57,933 nucleotides of DNA from Schleiferilactobacillus harbinensis DSM 16991 (GTDB lineage Bacteria; Bacillota; Bacilli; Lactobacillales; Lactobacillaceae), in contig NZ_AUEH01000018.1 of the NCBI RefSeq assembly GCF_000425885.1, positions 1 to 57,933 of the forward strand, read 5' to 3'. Position numbers and translations under genes: made by a program. Positions 8,833 through 18,122 of this stretch are shown one piece after another; position 1 is the stretch's first letter; every line of letters begins with the position of its first letter. The notes beneath the pieces are model-generated. The model ran no database searches. It was not told the origin of the DNA and saw only the letters and a program-made list of their open reading frames with translations.

Positions 8833-9648
8833 GTGAGTGCAACGAACGAGAAGGTATTAGGCCATTTTTTGAAATATAAGCGGCTGAGTGCGGATCCCAG
8901 TGTATTCGGCATTACTCGCGGACCGCACCGGCGGGTAACGGGGCTGCGCCGGGAAGAAGTGGCCGAGCGGGCCCATGTCAGTACTGATTGGTACGCGCGC
9001 ATCGAGCAGGGCCGATTGGGGGCCAATCCGTCTCCGGAAGTGTTGGCCGCCCTGTGTCGGGTGCTGCAATTGAGCCCCGCCGAAACGCGTTACGTGTTTA
9101 ATTTGGTGGGCCAGCGTCCTCTGGAGCGGCCAGTCAGCGGTGTCAGTGCGGCGCTGCGGGACCTCATGCTGGCCCAGCTGCCGCGGCCGGCGTATCTCAT
9201 GGATCGGCAGCTGACGATCGTGGCGTGGAATCCGGCTTTTGCGGCAGTATATGGTAATTTGACCGGCCAGAGCGCGCTGCAGCGCAACGCTGTCTGGCGG
9301 ATATTTCATGATCCGTTCTTACAGACCGCCGTTGATGATTGGCGGGAAGTCGCCCATTTACAAACTGCCCGGTTTCGCCAGATTTACAGCAGTGATGCCG
9401 ATTCCGCCTTTCTGTATCGGGTATTTACGACCATCAAAAACAACCCCGTCTTCCAGGAAGCGTGGGACCGCTTGGCGGTGGCTGAACCGGATGAAATGCG
9501 CTTTTTGTTAACATTTTCAGAGAATAGTGATTTATACTTAGTCGAAACAACTTTGCAGACCCCAACGGGTGAGTATTATCTGGCAGTACAGAATGCCGGC
9601 GACACCCCGACTTTGATGACATTAACTCAATTAGGAGAAAACATATGA
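8833..9648 (+). CDS. XRE family regulator with MmyB-like ligand domain
   Basis: The N-terminal 80 residues form a helix-turn-helix of the MmyB-associated XRE type, recognised by RRVTGLRREEVAERAHVS and WYARIEQGR (about residues 33-62). The C-terminal 170 residues look like the MmyB ligand-binding domain (LMDRQLTIVAWNPAF, residues 121-135, then an aromatic and Leu-rich region), which in relatives binds a fatty acid-like ligand. The start is uncertain: GTG at 8833 fits the family, but no well-spaced ribosome binding site is seen (AGGAG directly abuts it), so leaderless translation is possible. It is translationally coupled to the following GNAT gene. Confidence 0.82.
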   Translation: MSATNEKVLGHFLKYKRLSADPSVFGITRGPHRRVTGLRREEVAERAHVSTDWYARIEQGRLGANPSPEVLAALCRVLQLSPAETRYVFNLVGQRPLERPVSGVSAALRDLMLAQLPRPAYLMDRQLTIVAWNPAFAAVYGNLTGQSALQRNAVWRIFHDPFLQTAVDDWREVAHLQTARFRQIYSSDADSAFLYRVFTTIKNNPVFQEAWDRLAVAEPDEMRFLLTFSENSDLYLVETTLQTPTGEYYLAVQNAGDTPTLMTLTQLGENI

Positions 9649-10181
9649 CTGTAACGATTCGCCCGCTCCAGCAAACCGATATCCAGCTGCTCTGGCAAAT
9701 TGCTTACGGGGCTGGCCATGAAGAATGGCAGAACTGGAACGGGCCTTATTTTCATGACGCGCCCATGACCGAGGATGAAATGCACGCTTGGGCGCATGAT
9801 CCGTTTAAGAATGGGATCTTTCTGGATGACCGTCTGGTAGGAGCTGTTTTTGCGTATTATTCAGACGGTATTCTGGAACGTTGGCTGGAAGTGGGTATTG
9901 TGGTTTACGTTAACGACATCTGGGGGCAAGGCGTGGGCACAACGGCGCTGCGCCTGTGGCTGGACCGGGTCTTTGGTATGGTGGATTTGCCTCATGTGGG
10001 TTTGACGACGTGGTCGGGGAACATTCGGATGATGCGAGTGGCGGAGAAAATCGGCATGCGCGAAGAAGCGCGCATCCGGCAAGTACGGTATTGGCAAAAT
10101 CAGTATTGGGACTCGATGAAGTATGGCATCTTACGCGGCGAATGGGAGGAAACGCGTTATGCACAAGGAATGGACAATTAG
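9645..10181 (+). CDS. GNAT acetyltransferase, RimJ/RimL type
   Basis: This 178-aa GNAT carries the motif A region NDIWGQGVGTTALRLWLD (about residues 90-107) and the terminal RVAEKIGMREEARIRQVRYW segment typical of ribosomal-protein-alanine acetyltransferase-like enzymes. The actual acceptor is unknown; many RimL-like proteins in Firmicutes acetylate small molecules. Its ATG overlaps the XRE gene stop (ATGA) and has AGGAG upstream. Its end overlaps the start of the GNAT-S66 fusion gene by 23 bases, so XRE, GNAT and the fusion form one transcription unit. Confidence 0.9.
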   Translation: MTVTIRPLQQTDIQLLWQIAYGAGHEEWQNWNGPYFHDAPMTEDEMHAWAHDPFKNGIFLDDRLVGAVFAYYSDGILERWLEVGIVVYVNDIWGQGVGTTALRLWLDRVFGMVDLPHVGLTTWSGNIRMMRVAEKIGMREEARIRQVRYWQNQYWDSMKYGILRGEWEETRYAQGMDN

Positions 10182-11752
10182 TCAAATTACTCAAAAAACA
10201 GCCCAGATGATTGCCGATGAGTGGCATTATCCGGGCCAATATGCGTTCTACGACATGACAGCCGATCCGGAAGATTATGCAGAATTGGTTAGCCCAGAGA
10301 AACGGGGCGATCTGTATTGGCAAGTGACCGATACTGATGGCGCCGTGATCGGCTTCTTTGTGGTAGAACGGGTCAATGCGACGACTTGTGAAATTGGGCT
10401 GGGGTTGCGGCCGGATCTCACTGGGCATGGGTTGGGCCAAGCATTTGGGACCTGTGTTTTAGACTTTGTCGGCCAGCACTTTGCTTATCGCCAGGTCAAT
10501 CTGGCCGTGGCGGTGTTCAACAAGCGGGCGATCCGGCTGTATCATCGTTTGGGCTTCCATGAAGACGGGACTTACATGCAGGCAACCAATGGCGGGCACT
10601 ATGAATTTATCAAAATGCACCGGGAGCTGCATCCGGAGCACCTGAGCAAGCCCGAGCCGCTCCAACATGGGGATCACGTGGCCTTGGTTAGCTTGTCCAG
10701 CGGTATTTTAGGCGAGCAGGCGGCCAAGCATCAACGCACGTTGGCCGAAAAGCGGCTCCACGCCGCCGGTCTTGTGCCGGAATACATGCCCCACGCCCGG
10801 CGCGGATTAGATTACTTGGCGACCCATCCAGAGGCCCGGGCGGAAGACTTGAAACTGGCTTTCTGGAATGCACAGATCAAAGGGATTTTCTGTGCCATTG
10901 GCGGTGACGACACCTATCGGCTGCTGCCGTATTTGATGACGGATCACTCGTTTGTTTGTGCGGTCCAGGATACGCCAAAAATCTTTTCCGGCTTTTCAGA
11001 TATCACCATCAATCACTTAATGTTCTATCGGTTAGGGATGCAGAGCTTCTATGGGCCCAATATTTTGAACGATTGGGCAGAACTCGATAAGCAGCTATTG
11101 CCGTATACAGCGGAGACCCTGAACCATTATTTCACTAATCCGGCGCGGACGGTGATTCCGTCCAGCCCGGTGTGGTACGAAGAAAGAAAGAAAGGATTTT
11201 TCTGTGCGCGCGGTGGACACGCCCCGGGTGAGTCATCCAGAGACTCACGGTTACGAAGTGCTGCGCGGTACTGGCCAGGTCTACGGCCGGCTGCTGGGCG
11301 GTTGTTTGGACAGCTTGTACGATATACTGACGACGAACCGGTATCCCGATGAAGCTCGGGCGGCGGCCGCCTATCAGATTTTCCCGGCAGCCGACGAATG
11401 GCAGGGTAAGATTTTGTTCATTGAGACCAGTGAAGACCGGCCGAGTCCGGCACTATATCGGCGGATGCTGGACAAACTAGATGAGCAGGGGGTACTGGCG
11501 GCGGTCAACGGGATCATTGTCGGGAAACCGCAGGATGAGCAGTATTATGCGGACTACCAGGATATTTTGACTAAGGTCACGGCGTCGTACGAGACGCCAA
11601 TTCTCTACAACGTGAATTTTGGCCACGCCTATCCCCGGACAATATTGCCGTATGGGGCATTGGCCAAGATCGACCTGGACGAACCAGGACTGACGATTGA
11701 AGAGCCGTACTTTAGCGGGCCGATTGATCAACCAGCGGCTAGTTTAGCCTGA
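10159..11752 (+). pseudogene. GNAT-LD-carboxypeptidase (MccF-like) fusion, frameshifted
   Basis: From ATG 10159 (GGGAGGAAA upstream) residues 1-160 are a GNAT domain (LRPDLTGHGLGQAFG, then RLYHRLGFHEDG). Without any break a peptidase S66 domain follows (HGDHVALVSLSSGILGE, IGGDDTYRLLPYL, and the nucleophile elbow GFSDIT). Near 11179-11201 the frame shifts by one base. The S66 domain then continues in another frame, open from about 11196 to the stop at 11752, with LLGGCLDSL, the Glu-containing FIETSEDRP and the His-containing GHAYPRTILPYG. The three presumed catalytic residues are therefore split by the shift. The site carries three AAAG units and a T5 run. S66 MccF enzymes cleave microcin C-type aminoacyl nucleotides, and MccE has a GNAT domain with the same target. 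Confidence 0.85.
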
Positions 11753-12143
11753 TCCGTTGGGCGATAGTTGCTAAATCTTCAGTCGCACCGGGCAGGGCGG
11801 GCCACGCATTGATCCCGTCGCCTGTTCGGCGCGGCAGAATATGGATGTGAAAGTGAGGAACGGACTGGCCAGCGTTGGTCCCGCTGGCGTTGAGTAAATT
11901 GACGCCGGCATAACCGCAGGCTTGAACCAGATGGGCTGAAATTTGGCGGGTGAGCTGCATGACCGCGGCCAAAGTCGCATCATCGCAGTCTAAAATACTT
12001 TGGATATGCTGGCGCGGGACTACCAGAATGTGACCATCCATATCGCGGGCCGTCGCTAAAAACGCGATGGCCTGTTTATTTTCGGCAATGCGGTAACTCG
12101 GCAATACCCCAGCAATAATTTGGCAGAAAATGCAATTTGTCAT
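11739..12143 (-). CDS. HIT family nucleotide-binding protein
   Basis: This 134-aa histidine-triad protein probably hydrolyses purine nucleoside phosphoramidates or dinucleoside polyphosphates. It begins with the Zn-type NCIFCQIIAG sequence, contains GHILVVPRQHIQSI (residues 38-51) and the catalytic HFHIHILPR triad. A longer frame reaches 12218, but the ATG at 12143 has GGGGGAGA upstream and matches the family start; a TACAAT -10 box sits just before it. It is convergent with the S66 gene and overlaps its end by 14 bases. Confidence 0.92.
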   Translation of the reverse strand: MTNCIFCQIIAGVLPSYRIAENKQAIAFLATARDMDGHILVVPRQHIQSILDCDDATLAAVMQLTRQISAHLVQACGYAGVNLLNASGTNAGQSVPHFHIHILPRRTGDGINAWPALPGATEDLATIAQRIRLN

Positions 12144-12221
12144 CCAATCTCCCCCTGAAAGTTTTGCTTGTATTGTAGCACTACGCATTTGCCAGTCTCT
12201 GGCAATCAGCAAATGCAAAAT

Positions 12222-12267
12222 AAAACAGCCGCCCGGTTTTCTGTTTCAGAAAGCCGGGCGGCTGTTT
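12222..12267. terminator. Bidirectional terminator upstream of HIT, downstream of efp
   Basis: AAACAGCCGCCCGG and its near-perfect complement pair over about 18 bp with a short loop, with A/T runs on both sides. It ends efp transcription. A second small hairpin (GCATTTGC/GCAAATGC, 12185-12216) lies beside it. Confidence 0.85.
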
Positions 12268-12279
12268 CGTCATTACTGC

Positions 12280-12843
12280 CTAGTTTTGCGCCCGAGACTT
12301 GTACGCCCCGTTCGTTGTATTGATCGTTAACACTTCACCGGTTTGAATGAAGTCCGGTACCTGGACGACCAACCCGGTTTCCATGGTCGCCGGCTTGCCG
12401 CCGCTGGCGGCTGTGGCGCCCTTGATACTCGGCGTGGTCTCGGTGACTTTCAGATCCACCGTGGTCGGCAGATCCAGGCTGATCAGTTCGCCTTCGAAGA
12501 ATTCCAGCTGGACCTGCATGTTGGGTACCAGGTACTTGACCTCTTCCGAAATATGGGAAAGGGGCAGCTCATACTGATCGTAAGTGTCCGTATCCATGAA
12601 GTAGGCTGTATCGTCTTGGCTGTACAGATATTGGGCGTTCTTATGGTCCATTTCGGCCAATTCAACTTTTTCAGTGGGCCGCATCGTTGTTTGGACGATG
12701 GAACCGCTCCGGACATCGTTCAGCTTCATCTGCATCACCGTGTTGCCCTTGCCAGGCTTGTGGTGATTGGTTTCCAATACTTTAATCAATTTGCCGTCTT
12801 TTTGGAACACATTCCCGGCTTTTAATTCAATTGCATCTGTCAT
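12280..12843 (-). CDS. efp: Elongation factor P
   Basis: This 187-aa EF-P helps the ribosome through polyproline stretches by occupying the E site. All three domains are present: N-terminal KOW-like domain with HHKPGKGN, OB domain I and the C-terminal OB domain ending in VPDFIQTGEVLTINTTNGAYKSRA. Lys32 at the tip of the loop is the position that is modified in other bacteria. AAAGGAG precedes the ATG. The gene is monocistronic and is followed by the strong bidirectional terminator. No modification enzyme gene is seen nearby. Confidence 0.95.
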   Translation of the reverse strand: MTDAIELKAGNVFQKDGKLIKVLETNHHKPGKGNTVMQMKLNDVRSGSIVQTTMRPTEKVELAEMDHKNAQYLYSQDDTAYFMDTDTYDQYELPLSHISEEVKYLVPNMQVQLEFFEGELISLDLPTTVDLKVTETTPSIKGATAASGGKPATMETGLVVQVPDFIQTGEVLTINTTNGAYKSRAQN

Positions 12844-13243
12844 TGTCTCGGTCTCCTTTGAATTTGTTCAGTAATCAGCGATCACTATCGCAGGGCGGGG
12901 CTAACGACAGGGCAAATCCACGATGGATCATTATGCATTGCCACCCGTCACTTGCAGAATAAAATACATTATCAAACCTAACTGTACCATGGATTTCCAT
13001 TTTCGACAAAAGCGCTATCTTGACGCTCTGTGCGTCAGGTTAACCGAAAATAACTGACAGTCCCCGACTTTGGCCCGGCCTGCGGCTAGACGAATTCAGG
13101 ACTGAATAGTTAGTTAGGGAAAATTAGTACTGAAATCTATTTTCGAATCGGATAGGCCAAAGACTGTCGATACCAGGCATCGATAGTCTACTAAGGGCTA
13201 ATTCATATCAGCATTCCAACAAACAAAGAGGCTGATAAACTTG

Positions 13244-13549
13244 ATGAAACCGTTTATTAAATGGAAATTTCCGCGTTTGTTAGCTGATTAAAACTGGCCT
13301 TTTCGCATCCTAAAAAGTGTACATTATGGGCATACTTATGTTGAAATATCTCGAAGGTGGGCTTATCATAAATTGTATGCCAATGACCGAAACTTAAGTT
13401 TAGTGCGCTTAGTTGAGTGGATAAATGGAATAAAAGCTAAGTCTGGCGAAACGAGTCAGATTGTGTCGGCGAGAGAGTGGGGGCCGTTGGCTTTTTCAAT
13501 GAATCAACCAGCAGGCCGGGCTGACAGTATCGGCAGGCATCTTAGTTGA
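13244..13549 (+). other. Possible decayed small gene in an A+T-rich gap
   Basis: The 737-base gap 12844-13580 has no clear gene. Within it, an ATG at 13244 opens a frame of 15 codons, stops with TAA at 13289-13291, and the same frame then stays open for 85 more codons to TGA at 13547-13549. One stop in about 100 codons of A+T-rich sequence is more than chance suggests, so this may be a decayed gene or a leader peptide. I do not recognise the translation. An imperfect inverted repeat (13161-13171 with 13179-13189) lies upstream. Nothing else is seen in the gap. Confidence 0.3.
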
Positions 13550-13580
13550 CAATAGGGCGGTACACCGAGGGGGAATAGTA

Positions 13581-16500
13581 ATGGAACACACTAATGAAGT
13601 GTACAAAGATATTGATCCACCCAGCGTTTGGTTGAGCGCACTTGTTCTGGCAGTATTCATGATTTTCGCCGCATTGGTCGTACATAGTGGTACTTGCTTA
13701 GCGGATGCAACTGAGACCAATTATTCACCAGTGCGCTCGAATCAATTTTTTTCTGAAAGCAAAGTTGATGCTAACCGCAGCAGCGCACTCTTGAAATATC
13801 GGGCGCTGCCGATCCAAAACTTGGCGGATGCGAGCGGCCGCTATGCTGATGCAATGACCGATTATGATGATGTGGGCACATATAACACCATTCAAGCCAT
13901 AAAAGCCGCGGATAATAATGTGCCGACAATTGTGAAAACTGCTGATCAGTTGATTGCCGCGCTCACGAATAAGAATGTCCATTACATTCAACTGGGTGCG
14001 AATATTTTAATGAGCGGCAGTGCAGTTTCTGGGTATCAATCGCGGAGTATGCTTTCGGCCACGAGCGGTAATGTTCCCGCCCGTAATTTTGTGATTGACG
14101 GTAATCAGGGGCAATATACGTTAGAGGGGAATTATTGGGGAAACGAGGGCCCGGAAATATATCTGAATAACACGTTTCAGGGCACTGTGGCATTCAACAA
14201 TATTCAACTTTGCGGCACCAGTTACTGGGGACCATTAACTTTGCGGGATCAGAATGGGACTGCGGCGCAAAATACTAAACTCATTTATCGCAACATTGAT
14301 TATCAAGGATCGCAGTTAACCGCGTCGTATTACGCTAATGTGACTTTTACGGGATACAATACGGTATACTGCCAGAAGAGCTACACTGGACTGGACAGCA
14401 GCAACAATTATAGCCGCACCAAAGCAGTCACTGGGTATGCCTATCAAGAAAATATTGAGGTATCGAGTGTTACTTTTGCTAAAAATACTGTATACATCGG
14501 ATCAAGTGATGGCTCGGGTTGTATTTCTCTTGGTAAATGGATTAACTACAATGGGGCGGCCCTGATTGATCAAAACGCGCAGGTCACTTTATCTAACGCT
14601 GGCAATCGCGGGTTCACGGCGTGGACGCAGGGTTTACTGGTTGTTAATGGGACGCTGACGGTATCGCCGTATGCCACTTTAAATGTTAATTTAAACAACA
14701 ACACGATTTCTGGCACACCATACAATGGTATTACTGTAGATAATTACAACTCAGTCAAGAGCAACTTTGTAATCGCCGATCATGCCGCCGTTAATATTAA
14801 TTCAGATGGGCCGTATAACTCGTATCAGTCGGGCGGCTCGATTGGTACTGCCAATATTGGCGGTCCATTAAGTATTGGCACCTCGTCCACGGTGAGTGTG
14901 GGCCAATTTGCCCAGCTCAACGTATCTGCAATTCACTGTAATACGCCTAATCCAGTGATTGATGGGGCCAATGGATCTAATTTTCTTTTATCCCAATACG
15001 CGCGTTTTTCTTTAACGCACACGAGTAATGGCACTGCTGCCAGTAATAAGACTAACGGCTTGCTGTATATGGGGTCGGGGTCAAACTTTCAATTCTCCCG
15101 GGCTTTTTCTGTCAATGTCGAGGATGACACTACCGCTGCGACTTATGCGGCCAATGGCGGCACTTCACCGGCGCTGGTATATAGTCCGTCCGGCACGCTG
15201 AATGTGGACACGCAGAATGTTTATACGTGGAATAAGGGCAACACGAATTGGGGCACAGACAGCAGCTGTTGGAATAATTTAGCCAACTACGATGCGCTGT
15301 ACCAGAGTATGTTTAAGATGTCATCGGTCTATGCTTCTTCTGGCTGGCGAAGTTCTACTGGCAGTTCAACGGATCAGGGATCGCAAACGGCTTTTTCGGC
15401 CTTCAACACGGACAAGCTGCAGCGGGTACAATACACTTATGTAGCCAGTGTCAATATCAATTTGAATGCTTTAACGGATAAATCAACGACAGTGACGGGG
15501 ACGGTCACTACCTTGGACGGACTCACCGGCGCTGAGAAACCCCTTGCTGGTGCCTACGTACGGGTGAGCGGGCATGTGAATAATAAAAATAGTAATGCCA
15601 TTTGGACCAACGGCACGACGCCGACCTATACTGCGGCGCAAGTTAATGCAGATCAACCAATTGCGCCAGCGACGATCGTCTCACCAGTTGCGAATAACCC
15701 GTCACTGGGCACCCAGTATACGGCCAATTTCAATGCGGTTTCAGGAGCTGATGGCCGATTTACGATCAACACTGCCGGCAATGCGCCCTTAATGGCAAGC
15801 AATCCCAGCGATACCGCTAATGCCAGCCCAACAACGAATGGCCGGATTCAGGCCTATGCGTTCAAAAACGGTAATGATAGCAGCACCAACACGCCCGTCA
15901 CCGATGCCACACCGCCGGTAGTCACGCCGTATGGCAGCAGTGAGGCGCGTTCTGCAGTGGCGGCCGCCAGTGCGCCGCTGAGTGCCGCTAGTTTTATTAA
16001 AACGGCAACGGATTTCGTCAGTGCAACGGGCTCCAATATTTGGAATAAGGCGATTACTTATCAGTATGACAACAGTAAAAATGCGGCTGATCTGTGGTCC
16101 GCTGCCGGCACTAACAAACCGGTATATATTATTGCTGCGGATGATCAGGGTAATACGACCGAGGTACTCAGTTATGTCAATATCTATCAGACGACAAATG
16201 CCATTCTTGTTGGCAAACCAACAGTCGTCATGAAACAACTCTCTACGGTGCCCGCGAATTGGCGGCAGTGGTCAATTGATACCAATCAAGTGACGGCTTT
16301 TAAGATTTTGGCGAATGGCACGATCACCCAGATTCCGACCAGTCTTATTCAGTCAACTGCCTCGAATGCAATCAACCAGCTGGGACAGCATCAAATACAG
16401 TACAGTCTGCCTGCCAGTTATGGGGCACAAGCAGTAACCGGGATGGTAACTTTTAAGTCCGATACGCTATCCTTGAAGGTTGATGCCAACCCCCTTGATT

Positions 16501-16877
16501 TTGGCAAGCATGCGTTCAATATTGTTGGTGCACTTTTCCAACCGGTGAACAGTACTTACGCAGTACAAGTTGATGACGATCGAGTGCAGACAAGCCAACC
16601 GTGGTCCTTATCAGTTTCAGCGACCCCCTTTGTCAGTCAATCGACGGCTGTCCAAGTCTCCACCGAGCAGCTGAACCTGGGACTAATGGATCAAGCAAAC
16701 TATTTCAACAGCATTATGGGTACGCCATTTACGGTGGCCAATGACCAGACAGGGTCGCAGACTTTCGACTTTATCAATGGTCCGCTGGACTTTTGCTTGA
16801 ATAACGCGACTGGTTCCAGCGGCTTGAACGGTCACTATACGGCGACAATGACGTGGGTCTTAACGGACGGATTATAG
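13581..16877 (+). CDS. Surface adhesin: pectate-lyase-like domain plus WxL domain
   Basis: This is a 1098-aa secreted protein. Residues 15-41 form a signal peptide (hydrophobic core ending HSGTCLADA). Residues about 115-580 resemble the pectate-lyase-like adhesive fold: VKTADQLIAALTNKNVHYIQ, then FVIDGNQGQYTLEG and many Asn/Thr-rich beta-helix turns. The middle holds Ala/Thr-rich segments with VSGHVNN and VTTLDGLTG-type carboxypeptidase-like repeats. The last 130 residues are a WxL domain with the WSLSVSATPF motif and a terminal TWVLTDGL motif, which in the family binds peptidoglycan. GAGGGGG precedes the ATG. Base use is clearly A+T-richer than the neighbours, suggesting acquisition. No DUF916 partner is adjacent. 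Confidence 0.85.
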   Translation: MEHTNEVYKDIDPPSVWLSALVLAVFMIFAALVVHSGTCLADATETNYSPVRSNQFFSESKVDANRSSALLKYRALPIQNLADASGRYADAMTDYDDVGTYNTIQAIKAADNNVPTIVKTADQLIAALTNKNVHYIQLGANILMSGSAVSGYQSRSMLSATSGNVPARNFVIDGNQGQYTLEGNYWGNEGPEIYLNNTFQGTVAFNNIQLCGTSYWGPLTLRDQNGTAAQNTKLIYRNIDYQGSQLTASYYANVTFTGYNTVYCQKSYTGLDSSNNYSRTKAVTGYAYQENIEVSSVTFAKNTVYIGSSDGSGCISLGKWINYNGAALIDQNAQVTLSNAGNRGFTAWTQGLLVVNGTLTVSPYATLNVNLNNNTISGTPYNGITVDNYNSVKSNFVIADHAAVNINSDGPYNSYQSGGSIGTANIGGPLSIGTSSTVSVGQFAQLNVSAIHCNTPNPVIDGANGSNFLLSQYARFSLTHTSNGTAASNKTNGLLYMGSGSNFQFSRAFSVNVEDDTTAATYAANGGTSPALVYSPSGTLNVDTQNVYTWNKGNTNWGTDSSCWNNLANYDALYQSMFKMSSVYASSGWRSSTGSSTDQGSQTAFSAFNTDKLQRVQYTYVASVNINLNALTDKSTTVTGTVTTLDGLTGAEKPLAGAYVRVSGHVNNKNSNAIWTNGTTPTYTAAQVNADQPIAPATIVSPVANNPSLGTQYTANFNAVSGADGRFTINTAGNAPLMASNPSDTANASPTTNGRIQAYAFKNGNDSSTNTPVTDATPPVVTPYGSSEARSAVAAASAPLSAASFIKTATDFVSATGSNIWNKAITYQYDNSKNAADLWSAAGTNKPVYIIAADDQGNTTEVLSYVNIYQTTNAILVGKPTVVMKQLSTVPANWRQWSIDTNQVTAFKILANGTITQIPTSLIQSTASNAINQLGQHQIQYSLPASYGAQAVTGMVTFKSDTLSLKVDANPLDFGKHAFNIVGALFQPVNSTYAVQVDDDRVQTSQPWSLSVSATPFVSQSTAVQVSTEQLNLGLMDQANYFNSIMGTPFTVANDQTGSQTFDFINGPLDFCLNNATGSSGLNGHYTATMTWVLTDGL

Positions 16878-16908
16878 GGCACTGAGTGCGCACAGCGACG
16901 GCTAAACA

Positions 16909-16951
16909 AAACAGGCATCGCAACCGTGAAATACGATTGCGATGCCTGTTT
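16909..16951. terminator. Bidirectional terminator between WxL gene and dehydrogenase
   Basis: A perfect 15-bp stem (16909-16923 with 16937-16951) has a 13-base loop and A/T runs at both feet, separating the two convergent genes. Confidence 0.9.
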
Positions 16952-16962
16952 GTGCTGCTGGT

Positions 16963-17970
16963 TTATTTGGCTGTCACTGCATTGGGTACATGCCCAGTCG
17001 TTAAGGCTGTATTGAAGTTCTCGTAGCTGACAGAAATCATGCCTTCCAGCGCCGGTTCAGTCAGTGAGCCCATGTGCGGGGTGAACAGCACCTTAGGATA
17101 TAGGCTGGCCAAGTCGCGCAGAACGGGCAATGGCAAAGTGTCGTTGCCAGCCAGTTTTTTACCGAAGATTTGGCCTTCCGCCAACAGGACATCACTGGCG
17201 AACCCGTCTAAGCGGTCGTCTTTCAACGCGGCCAAGACCGCATCATAGTCGACCAGTTCACCCCGGGCAGTGTTGACCAGTACCGCGTGGGGTTGCATTT
17301 TGCTGATTAGCTCGGCGTTGATCATTTTGTCGTTTTGACCAGGGAAGTAGGGCACGTGCAGAGAAATGATGTCGGACTTCGTGACCAATTCGTCCAGACT
17401 GACGAAATCAACGACCGCCTTAGCCGCATCGGATTGGTAGACGTCATAACCCAAGACGGTCGCGCCCATGCCTTTCCACAGTTGGGCTTCGGTCACGCCA
17501 ATATGGCCGGTGCCGATGATGCCAATCGTGGAACTATGGGCTTCTTTACTGAAGTAGGTGGGAGTCACACGATAGTCGCCCTGGGCGGTGTTCGCCGTGG
17601 CATAGGCTGTATGGCGGAACAGCATCATCCCCAGAGTCAGGGCCAGTTCGGCTACGGAATAGGCGGAATACCCAGGGACACGGGCAACTTTCATATCGTA
17701 GCCGGCCGCGGCCTTGAGATCGATATGATCATAGCCGATGGTCCGGGTGAACACATAGGCAATACCATACTCGTGCATCTTGGCCAAGTTCTGGGCATCC
17801 GCCACACAGTTGCCCCGCAGAAGCACCGCGTCGCACCCCTCAATTTCGCCGACATTGTCGTGAGTCAGTAAGGCCGGGATCAGTTTCAAGTCGTAATTGT
17901 ACTTGTTTAATTTATTGAAGAAAGGCACCTCATAATCGTGTACCCCGAAACAAGCAATCTTAAAAGCCAT
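16963..17970 (-). CDS. D-2-hydroxyacid dehydrogenase (NAD)
   Basis: This 335-aa enzyme of the D-isomer-specific 2-hydroxyacid dehydrogenase family reduces 2-oxo acids with NADH. It has the Rossmann motif GIIGTGHIG (about residues 150-158), the substrate Arg in NTARGELVD, the Glu in SDVLLAE and the catalytic His in FTPHMGS. The sequence suits D-lactate or D-2-hydroxyisocaproate dehydrogenases; I cannot separate the two. AAAGGAAG precedes the ATG. It lies 152 bases downstream of an AEC permease in the same direction, with a long hairpin between, so transport and reduction of an organic acid are probably linked. Confidence 0.88.
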   Translation of the reverse strand: MAFKIACFGVHDYEVPFFNKLNKYNYDLKLIPALLTHDNVGEIEGCDAVLLRGNCVADAQNLAKMHEYGIAYVFTRTIGYDHIDLKAAAGYDMKVARVPGYSAYSVAELALTLGMMLFRHTAYATANTAQGDYRVTPTYFSKEAHSSTIGIIGTGHIGVTEAQLWKGMGATVLGYDVYQSDAAKAVVDFVSLDELVTKSDIISLHVPYFPGQNDKMINAELISKMQPHAVLVNTARGELVDYDAVLAALKDDRLDGFASDVLLAEGQIFGKKLAGNDTLPLPVLRDLASLYPKVLFTPHMGSLTEPALEGMISVSYENFNTALTTGHVPNAVTAK

Positions 17971-18012
17971 AGTCGAACTTCCTTTCGTGAACTAGTATTT
18001 AAATGGGCTCTG

Positions 18013-18107
18013 CCGACCAGAAGCTAAGGGATAAGCCAAGATGAGCGCAAAACCTAAAATCGGGTTTTGGCCCGTCTTGGCTTATCCTTACGCTTCTAAC
18101 TGGTTGG
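18013..18107. other. Long imperfect hairpin between permease and dehydrogenase
   Basis: About 33 bp can pair: CCGACC, AGAAGC, a perfect 13-bp block GGATAAGCCAAGA (18029-18041 with 18075-18087) and AAAACC with GGTTTT at the tip. On the minus-strand transcript it lies between the two genes and could act as attenuator, processing site or mRNA stabiliser. There is no strong U-run, so a simple terminator is less likely. Confidence 0.7.
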
Positions 18108-18122
18108 CGACGTCCTCTCTAA

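Noticed and set aside
13545-13550. TTGACA as a promoter of the WxL adhesin
   Set aside because: No -10 element at 16-18 bases downstream; GGGGG ribosome binding site occupies that place.
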